Source: Chitinophaga pinensis
Lineage (GTDB): Bacteria > Bacteroidota > Bacteroidia > Flavobacteriales_D > Crocinitomicaceae
Assembly (NCBI GenBank): GCA_945863605.1
Contig: CAMAZP010000006.1
Coordinates: forward strand, 56,345-120,344
DNA: 64,000 nucleotides
Reading direction: 5' to 3'
This document shows positions 37,701-43,632 of the stretch, in pieces (positions within the stretch are counted from its first letter, which is position 1; every line of letters begins with the position of its first letter). The position numbers were made by a program, and so were the translations under genes. The notes beneath the pieces are model-generated. The model searched no databases. It saw only the letters and a program-made list of their open reading frames with translations, and was not told the DNA's origin.

Positions 37701-38013
37701 TCCGAAAGAAACGTGGGCTTTAGTTTCTGTGTTAGTTTATGCAGTGATTTTGCACTTGCGTTTTATTCCGGGATTAAAAGGCAAATTCTTTTTCAATGTT
37801 GTTTCTTTCTGGGGTTATTCAGCGATTTTATTTACGTTTTTTGGTGTGAACTTTATGCTTGTTGGTTTACACTCGTATGCTCAAGGAGATGGTTTAGGAA
37901 AATTCCCAACTTGGTTAATTTGGACGATTGTAGGTTTTGCAATTTTCACAATAACAGCTGCGCTTCGTAGTAAACGTTATAACAAAATGCAACAAAACAA
38001 ACTCAAAGGTTAA
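34741..38013 (+). CDS. ccsBA: Cytochrome c biogenesis fusion protein CcsBA
   Basis: A 1090-residue inner membrane protein of system II cytochrome c maturation, which moves haem outward and joins it to CxxCH motifs. The first half (to about 475) is ResB/CcsB-like: helices near 15-35, 52-72 and 80-100, a large periplasmic domain, and a helix near 450-475. A second hydrophobic segment and a His/Asp-rich stretch follow (HDEHDGHDHSGHDHS, about 505-520). The C-terminal part is CcsA, with helices from about 780 and the haem-handling WWD signature WGRYWGWDPKETW near residues 980-992. Fusion of both subunits is usual in Bacteroidota. Its clients would include the TsdA-like cytochrome of this window. 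Confidence 0.92.
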   Translation: MKQTLLQKIVDIFFSMKSMSLALILFLVGIGAATFIESIYGIQSAKIIIYNATWFELLLLYLTLTLVVNIFKYKMFAREKIAVLTFHLSFIIILIGAGVTRYISFEGLMIINEGTSSDFIFTSDPYLLVYLENPKSKSTKIDVSKKYFSVITDNFFKNEVVIDNKNFSFEYVNFQTKMKDTFVINKRFKTSALELVTDGMRSNFLCENEVFMVGNIPLSFNKTLATPGIEARTFGDSVQIRTMLPVRYLPMTEMQKARQSGLEVSDSLYKEVRPNTWETFKTKTLYQVGNQQFVFKQKIKNANKILVSTGKKNEGSDYLTVKVSDGKSSKIVRLEGGMGTIPTPVRFDMNGIICQLEYGSIRKPMPFKVACRDFRLDKYPGSESPSSFESDLTILDEEMKYKRNQTVFMNNVMDYRGYRFFQSSYNLDDPSTPENEEGTKLSVNHDWWGTNITYLGYLLMAIAMILSLFAPVGRFQFLNERLAILKEKRKELMIIFVLLSSSFAANAQHDEHDGHDHSGHDHSTQEQTIEPKNTAHKNHPSKGIYRVVSEEHSEELASLLVLDYDGRVVPFHTLCDQLLRKIYRDNKYKNYNAVQTILSMHMYPQYWMEEKIVQVPSVLREPLKLKDYASASELLGAEGNFKWLAEYEKSHQKLESKRSEFDKKLIKLNEKFEVIQQIFMWQYMRLIPKKQDPNNQWYVPMSSELLEKDTSASLQVFKYLNAIDQAAKNKNYKEASTLLKSIKEMQRSVGEKVVPSERLVKIEISYNKMQIFKNSYKMYGLIGLLMLILFFIRVFTNPNSKSNSTIEKIRKFFVFTLIVTFVYHGVGLGFRWAISGHAPWSNGYEAIIFISWVTMIAGFLFSRKNAVVIAGTAILASLMIFVSEMNLLDPEITPLVPVLKSYWLMIHVAIITGSYGFLGLACILGLFNLVLYTFRTRSKGEIITININELTYVSEMTMTIGLFMLTIGTFLGGIWANESWGRYWGWDPKETWALVSVLVYAVILHLRFIPGLKGKFFFNVVSFWGYSAILFTFFGVNFMLVGLHSYAQGDGLGKFPTWLIWTIVGFAIFTITAALRSKRYNKMQQNKLKG

Positions 38014-38699
38014 TGTTTCCAGATCAAATTATTTATGAAGATAATCATGTAATTGTTATCAATAAACGTGCATCTGACATTGTACAAGGAGACAAAACGG
38101 GAGATAGAACACTTCCTGATGAGATAAAAGATTACTTAAAAGAAAAGTACAACAAACCTGGAAATGTATTTTGTGGTGTAGTGCATCGTTTAGATCGACC
38201 AACGAGTGGAGCTGTTGTTTTTGCGCGCACAAGTAAAGGTTTGGAACGTTTGAATGAACAATTCCGCGAGAAAGAAACCAACAAAGTTTATTGGGCGATA
38301 GTTGAAAGTTTGCCTGAAAATCCAGAAGGAAAATTGGTTCATTACCTAAAAAAAAACGAAAATCAGAATAAAAGCTATGTTTCCAAATCATCCGTTGTGG
38401 GTGCGAAAGAATCAAAATTGCATTACAAATTAATTGCATCTTCTGACCGTTATCATTTGTTAGAAATTCAATTAGAAACTGGTCGACATCACCAAATCCG
38501 AGCACAATTAGCAAGTATTGGCTGTTACATCAAAGGTGACGTTAAATATGGAGCTAAACGACCAAATGAAGATGGATCTATCTGCTTACATGCGAGAAAA
38601 TTAGCTTTCAATCATCCTACAACAAAAGAACTTTTACAGTTCGTTGCGCCTTGTCCGAAAGATGCTATTTGGCAATTTTTCGAAAAGATTATTGGTTAA
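38013..38699 (+). CDS. RluA-family RNA pseudouridine synthase
   Basis: A 228-residue pseudouridine synthase. The catalytic motif is HRLDRPTSGAVVFAR (about 58-72), with the active Asp in the RLD triplet. Other family segments are IIYEDNHVIVINKRA near the N-terminus and ETGRHHQIRAQLASIGC (about 158-174). There is no S4 domain, so it is a small RluA-type enzyme; whether it modifies rRNA or tRNA cannot be told. Its ATG overlaps the last base of the ccsBA stop codon, indicating translational coupling. Confidence 0.85.
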   Translation: MFPDQIIYEDNHVIVINKRASDIVQGDKTGDRTLPDEIKDYLKEKYNKPGNVFCGVVHRLDRPTSGAVVFARTSKGLERLNEQFREKETNKVYWAIVESLPENPEGKLVHYLKKNENQNKSYVSKSSVVGAKESKLHYKLIASSDRYHLLEIQLETGRHHQIRAQLASIGCYIKGDVKYGAKRPNEDGSICLHARKLAFNHPTTKELLQFVAPCPKDAIWQFFEKIIG

Positions 38700-38750
38700 G
38701 TAATTGGATTTTAAAATGAATTCATTAACAAAAGTTTATAGTAAAAAATG

Positions 38751-38758
38751 TAGCTTTG
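38751..38758 (+). promoter_or_regulatory. -7 promoter box of the toxin-antitoxin pair
   Basis: TAGCTTTG matches TAnnTTTG and gives a predicted leader of about 15 nt before the antitoxin ATG at 38778. Confidence 0.5.
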
Positions 38759-38777
38759 TATAAGAAACACAAAAAGT

Positions 38778-38993
38778 ATGGCAACTATTACATTAAAAAT
38801 CAATGAAAGAACCGAAAAAGGTAAAGTATTCATGCAATTTTTAAAGGAATTTATAACAGATAATAAGTCGGTTGAAATTATCGAAGAAAAATCGCCATAC
38901 AATCCTGAATTTGTGAAAATGGTTAAAAAATCAGCGGCTAGTAAAAAACGATATCAAGTAGATAATGTCGATGAGTTATGGAAAAGTTTATAG
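38778..38993 (+). CDS. Antitoxin of a YoeB-type toxin-antitoxin pair
   Basis: A 71-residue protein that begins ATITLKINERTEKGKVFMQFLKEF, a strand-helix pattern seen in small Bacteroidota antitoxins that pair with Txe/YoeB toxins. The rest is charged and probably wraps the toxin. The gene precedes and overlaps the toxin by 16 bp, the usual antitoxin-first order. Such antitoxins normally repress their own promoter. The exact family is uncertain; the call depends on position and the toxin next to it. Confidence 0.72.
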   Translation: MATITLKINERTEKGKVFMQFLKEFITDNKSVEIIEEKSPYNPEFVKMVKKSAASKKRYQVDNVDELWKSL

Positions 38994-39259
38994 TTGTTTT
39001 AACTGAAAAAGCAAAACAAGATATTTCACTTCATAAACGTTCTGGTAATAAAGCTATAGAAAGAAAAATAAAATCATTTCTTGAAGAGCTTAAAGTACAT
39101 CCTTTTTCGGGAACTGGTCAACCCGAAGCACTCAAGCATGAACTTCATGGTTTTTGGTCAAGACGCATAAATCAAAAAGATAGAATGATTTACTCTGTTA
39201 ATAATGAAATTGTAACAGTTGAAGTCGTTTCTGCGATGGGACATTATTTTGACAAATAA
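38978..39259 (+). CDS. YoeB/Txe-family mRNA interferase toxin
   Basis: A 93-residue RelE-superfamily toxin of the YoeB/Txe branch, expected to cleave mRNA on the ribosome. Visible family features are LTEKAKQDISLHKRSGN near the start, FSGTGQPEALKHELHGFWSRRINQKDRMIYSV (about 39-70, with Glu and the catalytic-site Arg residues) and the C-terminal SAMGHYFDK with a His near the end. All parts appear intact, so it should be active. It overlaps its antitoxin gene and sits between a pseudouridine synthase gene and pyrR. Confidence 0.85.
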   Translation: MEKFIVVLTEKAKQDISLHKRSGNKAIERKIKSFLEELKVHPFSGTGQPEALKHELHGFWSRRINQKDRMIYSVNNEIVTVEVVSAMGHYFDK

Positions 39260-39294
39260 CTTTTCAACTCATCCTCCCATTTTCTAAAAACAAT

Positions 39295-39302
39295 TATCTT
39301 TG
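39295..39302 (+). promoter_or_regulatory. -7 promoter box of pyrR-pyrB
   Basis: TATCTTTG matches TAnnTTTG and ends 5 nt before the pyrR ATG, so the transcript should begin at or next to the start codon. There is no room for a PyrR-type attenuator. Confidence 0.55.
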
Positions 39303-39307
39303 TTGCG

Positions 39308-39856
39308 ATGGAAAAACAAGTTATTCTCAATGCCAAACATTTGGAACTTACATTGAAGCGACTTTCCCATGAATTGATTGAATCCCATAATGATTTCTCG
39401 AATACCGTTCTTGTTGGTTTACAACCACGTGGAATACATGTTGTCAAGCGTTTGAAAGAAATTTTAGAAGAAATCTTAGGAAAAAAAATCACTTGCGGAA
39501 ATCTCGACATTACCTTTTATCGCGACGATTTCAGACGACGTGAACGACCACTCATACCAAGTATAACCAACATTGATTTCAGCATAGAAAACAAAAAAGT
39601 TGTGCTTATCGATGACGTTCTTTACACCGGAAGAACGATTCGTTCAGGACTTGATGCCTTATTGACATTTGGTCGTCCATCAAAAGTTGAATTATTAGTC
39701 ATTATCGACAGAAGATTCTCTAGAGACTTACCCATCCAAGCAGATTATACAGGAAAAGCCATCGACACCTTGATTTCTGAGCGCGTTTCAGTCGAATGGA
39801 AAGAAACCGAAGGAGAAGATAAAGTAGTATTGTTTACAAAAGAAAGTAATGAATAA
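39308..39856 (+). CDS. pyrR: PyrR-type bifunctional regulator/uracil phosphoribosyltransferase
   Basis: A 182-residue type I phosphoribosyltransferase of the PyrR group. The PRPP-binding loop is VVLIDDVLYTGRTIRSGLDA (about 98-117), and other matches are GLQPRGIHVVKRLKEIL and ITCGNLDITFYRDDFRRR. In Firmicutes PyrR binds pyr mRNA and attenuates transcription; in Bacteroidota the enzyme is kept but attenuators are not generally shown. The gene overlaps pyrB by 8 bp. The promoter leaves no leader here, so any regulatory action would be on another transcript, or the protein may serve only in uracil salvage. Confidence 0.85.
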   Translation: MEKQVILNAKHLELTLKRLSHELIESHNDFSNTVLVGLQPRGIHVVKRLKEILEEILGKKITCGNLDITFYRDDFRRRERPLIPSITNIDFSIENKKVVLIDDVLYTGRTIRSGLDALLTFGRPSKVELLVIIDRRFSRDLPIQADYTGKAIDTLISERVSVEWKETEGEDKVVLFTKESNE

Positions 39857-40778
39857 TTTAAGTGTAGATCATCTTACCGGAATTAAAGACTTGACGCGTG
39901 AAGACATTGAATTGATCTTCAAAACTGCTGATAGTTTCAAAGAAGTAATCAATCGACCAATCAAAAAAGTTCCTTCCCTTCGAGACATTACAATTGCTAA
40001 TGTTTTTTTTGAAAATTCTACAAGAACACGCCTTTCTTTTGAACTTGCTGAAAAAAGATTATCGGCAGATGTTGTTAATTTCAGCGCCTCTGGAAGTTCG
40101 GTTAAAAAAGGAGAAACATTAATTGATACCGTAAACAACATCTTATCCATGAAAGTGGACATGGTGGTGATGCGTCATCCAAATCCAGGAGCTGCTTTGT
40201 TTTTATCTAAAAAGATTAAAGCGAAAGTAATAAATGCTGGCGACGGAACACACGAACATCCAACTCAAGCGTTGTTAGATGCTTATTCTATTCGTGAAAA
40301 ACTGGGGAGTGTTGAAGGGAAAAAAGTGGTAATTGTAGGTGATATTTTGCATTCACGTGTGGCACTTTCTAACATTTACTGCCTTCAAAAACTAGGCGCA
40401 GAAGTAATGGTTTGTGGTCCGACAACCTTGATTCCAAAATACATTCACGAATTAGGTGTGAAAGTTTCCCACAACCTCATCGAAGCACTAGAATGGTGTG
40501 ATGTGGCAAATATGTTACGCATACAATTGGAACGTCAAGACATTAAATATTTCCCTTCTTTACGTGAATATTCGATGCTTTTTGGTTTGAATAAAGAAAT
40601 ATTAGATTCTCTTTCAAAAGAAATTGTGGTGATGCATCCAGGTCCAATAAATCGTGGGGTTGAAATCACTAGTGATGTGGCAGATTCAAAGCAAAGTATT
40701 ATTCTACAACAAGTTGAAAATGGCGTTGCAGTAAGAATGGCTGTAATTTATTTGCTCGCAGCGAAGATTGAACGCTGA
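39849..40778 (+). CDS. pyrB: Aspartate carbamoyltransferase catalytic subunit
   Basis: A 309-residue enzyme of pyrimidine synthesis that joins carbamoyl phosphate and aspartate. Motifs are FFENSTRTRLSFELAEKRL (about 52-70, carbamoyl-phosphate binding), a HPNPGA segment, GDGTHEHPTQALLDAYS and, toward the C-terminus, [12 protein letters not shown] (aspartate domain). Length is normal for a PyrB without PyrI, and no pyrI is adjacent. The last 255 bp of the gene (from 40525, including the stop) are repeated, 94 percent identical, at 41728-41982 after a DUF6934 cassette, so the 3' end of this gene may have been replaced by recombination. Confidence 0.95.
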   Translation: MNNLSVDHLTGIKDLTREDIELIFKTADSFKEVINRPIKKVPSLRDITIANVFFENSTRTRLSFELAEKRLSADVVNFSASGSSVKKGETLIDTVNNILSMKVDMVVMRHPNPGAALFLSKKIKAKVINAGDGTHEHPTQALLDAYSIREKLGSVEGKKVVIVGDILHSRVALSNIYCLQKLGAEVMVCGPTTLIPKYIHELGVKVSHNLIEALEWCDVANMLRIQLERQDIKYFPSLREYSMLFGLNKEILDSLSKEIVVMHPGPINRGVEITSDVADSKQSIILQQVENGVAVRMAVIYLLAAKIER

Positions 40779-40779
40779 A
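40525..40779 (+). repeat. 255-bp direct repeat, copy 1 (3' end of intact pyrB)
   Basis: Aligned without gaps to 41728-41982 (offset 1203). I count 16 differences in 255 bp, 15 of them at third codon positions, 14 synonymous, and two conservative changes (Glu/Asp, Val/Ile). The last 46 bp (40734-40779) are identical in both copies. Confidence 0.9.
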
Positions 40780-40903
40780 GAATTTGATGAGTTGTTATAA
40801 TTCCGAAATCATTTATGCTAAGTTGATAAACTAAAAAGTGGCGTGTTCCATTTTGGAACTAACCACTCAACATCTTATTATTACTTTAAATTCACAAGCT
40901 AAT

Positions 40904-40937
40904 CATTTTAGAATAGAAATAAAATCATTCTAAAATG
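40904..40937. repeat. Perfect inverted repeat upstream of the DUF6934 gene
   Basis: CATTTTAGAAT (40904-40914), 12 nt, then ATTCTAAAATG (40927-40937). Half-sites are close to those of the palindrome before nqrA (49472-49494). It may be an operator or a weak terminator of pyrB; there is no T tract. A second, imperfect hairpin lies at 40838-40866 (GTGG/CCAC and GTTCC/GGAAC). The gap 40779-41051 holds nothing else recognisable. Confidence 0.5.
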
Positions 40938-41051
40938 CATTTTAAAAAATCTAATTTGCAGGTGAAAATAAATCTTCAAAATCAATAAAAAAAACTTTTT
41001 TTTCTTTCAAGAAATCAACTATTTGAGTAACTTAAATAGAAAATGAGATAA

Positions 41052-41498
41052 ATGAAGGCGGAAAAATATCATTTAAAAGCTGAAAGTGAATTTACAAGAT
41101 TTGAATTCATAAGTGAAGGAAAAAAAGGAACAATAAGGAAATTAATTGAATTTCAGAAAACAAACAATCCGGATGTTTTCAATTTGGCTTTTGGAGATTT
41201 TAATGACAAAACAAAAGACTTTGATGATTTAGCAGTTACAGATAACGGTGATACAGAAAAGGTATTGATTACAGTTGTTCATGCAGTTTTTCTATTTTAC
41301 ACGAAATACCCTAATGTATTTGTATTTGCTTGTGGAAGCACCAAAGCGAGAACACGTTTGTATAGAATAGGGATTACTCGGTACTATCTAGAAATGAAAA
41401 AAGATTTTTACCTTTATGGTCAAATCGATGATGACTTCGTTGAATTTGAAATTGGTAAAGAATATGAAGGATTTTTAGTTCAAAAGAAATTAGTATGA
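41052..41498 (+). CDS. DUF6934-like protein of unknown function
   Basis: A 148-residue protein resembling DUF6934 proteins of Bacteroidota. Features include YHLKAESEFTRFEFISEGKKG near the start, PDVFNLAFGDFND (about 40-52), a hydrophobic helix around VLITVVHAVFLFYTKYP, and GSTKARTRLYRIGITRYYLEM (about 97-117), a Lys/Arg-rich stretch that could bind nucleic acid. There is no signal peptide. Its stop overlaps the start of a 50-aa gene (ATGA), so the pair is one unit. The pair lies between two copies of the pyrB 3' end, suggesting it came in as a cassette. A toxin-antitoxin-like role is only a hypothesis. Confidence 0.65.
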   Translation: MKAEKYHLKAESEFTRFEFISEGKKGTIRKLIEFQKTNNPDVFNLAFGDFNDKTKDFDDLAVTDNGDTEKVLITVVHAVFLFYTKYPNVFVFACGSTKARTRLYRIGITRYYLEMKKDFYLYGQIDDDFVEFEIGKEYEGFLVQKKLV

Positions 41499-41647
41499 AA
41501 ACACAAAAAACCATTTCATTACAAAATAAACCATTAGTTGCAATAGACACTAAGTTGGATAAACTTCGTGATAAAGTAATTTTTACTAAAAAATTGGAAA
41601 AGGCAAATAAGATATTGTCAACAGCAAAATTACCATCAAAAAAGTAA
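41495..41647 (+). CDS. Small basic protein, partner of the DUF6934-like gene
   Basis: A 50-residue protein, sequence beginning MKTQKTISLQNKPLVAID and ending AKLPSKK. It has about 13 Lys and one Arg against four acidic residues, no Cys, and a probable helix around LDKLRDKVIFTKKLEKANKIL. Its ATG overlaps the stop of the DUF6934-like gene by 4 bp, and the reading frame uses ordinary codons, so it is likely real despite its size. I recognise no family. Small size, coupling and position suggest an accessory partner such as an antitoxin or a subunit. Confidence 0.55.
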   Translation: MKTQKTISLQNKPLVAIDTKLDKLRDKVIFTKKLEKANKILSTAKLPSKK

Positions 41648-41727
41648 TCTTACCTCCTTTTCACATCCCTTTAAAAAAATCCTCTAATGAAATATTAAGA
41701 TGGCTTAGTATTCGAATCAAGTTGTTT

Positions 41728-41981
41728 AATTGGACCGCCAAGACATCAAGTATTTTCCTTCTTTACGTGAATATTCGATGCTTTTTGGATTGAATAAAGA
41801 AATTTTAGATTCACTTTCAAAAGAAATTGTGGTAATGCATCCTGGCCCAATTAATCGTGGGATTGAAATCACGAGTGATGTGGCAGATTCCAAGCAAAGT
41901 ATTATTCTACAACAAGTTGAAAATGGCGTTGCAGTTAGAATGGCTGTAATTTATTTGCTCGCAGCGAAGATTGAACGCTGA
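41728..41981 (+). pseudogene. pyrB 3'-end fragment (direct repeat copy 2)
   Basis: Encodes only the last 84 or so residues of aspartate carbamoyltransferase, from [19 protein letters not shown] to the stop, with no N-terminal catalytic domain and no start in context. It is 94 percent identical to the end of intact pyrB. It directly precedes the promoter of the STAS gene, so it is probably the original downstream end of pyrB, cut off when the DUF6934 cassette entered, although the reverse is possible. Confidence 0.88.
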
Positions 41982-41988
41982 AAATAAT

Positions 41989-41996
41989 TACATTTG
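41989..41996 (+). promoter_or_regulatory. -7 promoter box of the STAS-rnz operon
   Basis: TACATTTG matches TAnnTTTG, 7 bp after the end of the pyrB fragment, and gives a leader of about 12 nt. A TTG at 41971-41973, inside the fragment, is a possible -33 element at a short 15-nt spacing. Confidence 0.5.
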
Positions 41997-42012
41997 ACAA
42001 AACAGATGCGCT

Positions 42013-42354
42013 ATGAACTTTTCAAACGAACAAATCGGAAACATTATCATCGTTCAATCTCACGTTGACAAACTAGATGCTGGAAATGCTCCTGAATTAA
42101 AAGCTCATTTTTTACACATCAATAAAACAGGTAAAAACCAGATGGTTCTTGACTTGTCCAAAACGAAATATTGCGATTCTACAGGTCTTAGTGCTATTCT
42201 TGTCGGAAATAGATTGTGTAAAGACACCAATGGTTCTTTCGCAATTTGTGGTTTGCAAGCAAATGTCAAAAAAATGATTGAAATTGCACAGTTAGACAAA
42301 GTTTTTACCATCTGTAACGAAAAAGAAGAGGCCGTTTCTGTATTAGCACTGTGA
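42013..42354 (+). CDS. STAS-domain anti-anti-sigma factor-like protein
   Basis: A 113-residue single STAS domain of the SpoIIAA type. The phosphorylation loop is MVLDLSKTKYCDSTGLSAIL (about 44-63), with Ser in DSTGL as the likely phosphorylation site. In other bacteria such proteins bind anti-sigma kinases when unphosphorylated. No kinase, phosphatase or sigma factor gene is next to it. Its stop overlaps the GTG start of rnz (GTGA), so the two are translationally coupled, a pairing common in Bacteroidota but with no known reason. Confidence 0.85.
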   Translation: MNFSNEQIGNIIIVQSHVDKLDAGNAPELKAHFLHINKTGKNQMVLDLSKTKYCDSTGLSAILVGNRLCKDTNGSFAICGLQANVKKMIEIAQLDKVFTICNEKEEAVSVLAL

Positions 42355-43274
42355 GTTTTAATCTTACCATTTTAGGAAGTGGTGCTGCATTACCAACTGC
42401 ACTAAGAGCCACAACTGCTCAATACATTGAATGTAACAATCGCCATATTCTCATTGACTGTGGAGAAGGAACACAATCGCAAATCCGAAAGTACGGAATC
42501 AAGCTTCAGAAAATCACACACATTCTCATTTCGCATCTTCACGGCGATCATTTTTTTGGTTTACCTGGATTGTTGAGCACAATGAATTTATTAGGCCGAA
42601 ATCAAGGAATTACCGTTTATGGTCATCCTGAATTGGAGCAATTGATGAAAGGAATGTTAGAAGTTGGAAAAAATAAACTGACTTTTGAAATTAATTTTGT
42701 TCCGCTTCAATATAAAGATGAACAACTCATTTTCGAAGATCGATTGATTGAAATTAGTAGTTTTCCATTGAAACATCGCATTGAAACCTGCGGATTTAAA
42801 ATTCAAGAAAAACCAAAAGAATATCAATTAGATGCAAAAGCAATCAAAGGTGCAGGTTTATTGATTCAACATTTTCCATTTCTAAAAAAAGGACAAAACA
42901 TCGTACTTGAAAATGGTGAAACTCGCAACTTCGAAGATTATACTTTTCCTCCAAAACCTGCTCATTCGTATGCGTTTTGCTCAGACACAAAACCGAATGA
43001 AACAATCATCAAAAGCATCCGAAATGTTGACTTGCTTTATCACGAAGCTACTTTTACGGAAGAACACATCAATCGTGCGAAAGCTACTTTTCACTCAACT
43101 GCTAAACAAGCGGCATCGGTTGCAAAAGAGGCGAATGTCAAAAAACTAATACTCGGACATTTCTCCTCTCGCTACGAAAATTCAACAACACATATTGAAG
43201 AAGCGAAATCAATTTTCGAAAATACGATTAGTGCAGAAGATGGTATGGTGGTGAATTTGGAGAAGGTTAATTAG
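42351..43274 (+). CDS. rnz: Ribonuclease Z
   Basis: A 307-residue metallo-beta-lactamase-fold nuclease that trims the 3' ends of tRNA precursors. The zinc motif SHLHGDHFFGLPGLL (about 62-76) is intact, with GSGAALPT near the N-terminus, ILIDCGEGTQSQIRKYG, FCSDT (metal Asp) and LILGHFSSRY (metal His) further on. None of the six tRNA genes described so far in this array encodes CCA, which makes 3' trimming by RNase Z relevant. Start is the GTG at 42351 overlapping the STAS stop. Confidence 0.93.
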   Translation: MSFNLTILGSGAALPTALRATTAQYIECNNRHILIDCGEGTQSQIRKYGIKLQKITHILISHLHGDHFFGLPGLLSTMNLLGRNQGITVYGHPELEQLMKGMLEVGKNKLTFEINFVPLQYKDEQLIFEDRLIEISSFPLKHRIETCGFKIQEKPKEYQLDAKAIKGAGLLIQHFPFLKKGQNIVLENGETRNFEDYTFPPKPAHSYAFCSDTKPNETIIKSIRNVDLLYHEATFTEEHINRAKATFHSTAKQAASVAKEANVKKLILGHFSSRYENSTTHIEEAKSIFENTISAEDGMVVNLEKVN

Positions 43275-43276
43275 CT

Positions 43277-43520
43277 TGCCTTTCTTTTGCTTGATCAAAA
43301 GAAACAAAAATCAAGGCTCTGAATTTCTCTTTGTTCGCGAATTTTTAATAAACAATAATTTATAACTCGTCGCGAACAATTTTAACTCCTTTCTGAAACT
43401 GAAATTTTTCAAAAATGTTCTTACAGAAATTTTAAAAATTACTAGTTTCAGTTCAGTAGCTAAAAGCTAGAAATTCAAGGCCGATTCTTTTCGCTATCGA
43501 TTTCAAAATAGATTGTGAGC
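43277..43520. repeat. Palindrome-rich intergenic element
   Basis: In the 358-bp gap after rnz are nested inverted repeats: GCCTT/AAGGC and TCTTTTG/CAAAAGA around 43278-43317, TTGTTCGCGA (43331-43340) with its complement at 43370-43379, and CTGAAACT with AGTTTCAG around 43395-43460. No ORF spans it. The first part resembles a TTTCTTTTGCTTG-type intergenic repeat I associate with Bacteroidota genomes. The remainder to 43632 is AT-rich with nothing seen. Confidence 0.5.
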
Positions 43521-43632
43521 TTCTTAACAATTACTTTTATAGCTTGAAAATTTACTGTTTTTCTGTAAAAAATAGTTTTTAAAAATAAATACTTCGTTAT
43601 CAGTTACTTTTTGTAAATTTTCTGTTAACCCC

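Noticed and set aside
40779..41727. Phage or transposon explanation for the segment between the pyrB copies
   Set aside because: No integrase, transposase, terminal inverted repeats at the borders or tRNA site is present. Only the duplication itself supports insertion.
41730..41981. A functional second pyrB-derived small gene
   Set aside because: It lacks the carbamoyl-phosphate domain and a start in context. Silent-site divergence reflects past function in a whole gene, not function as a fragment.
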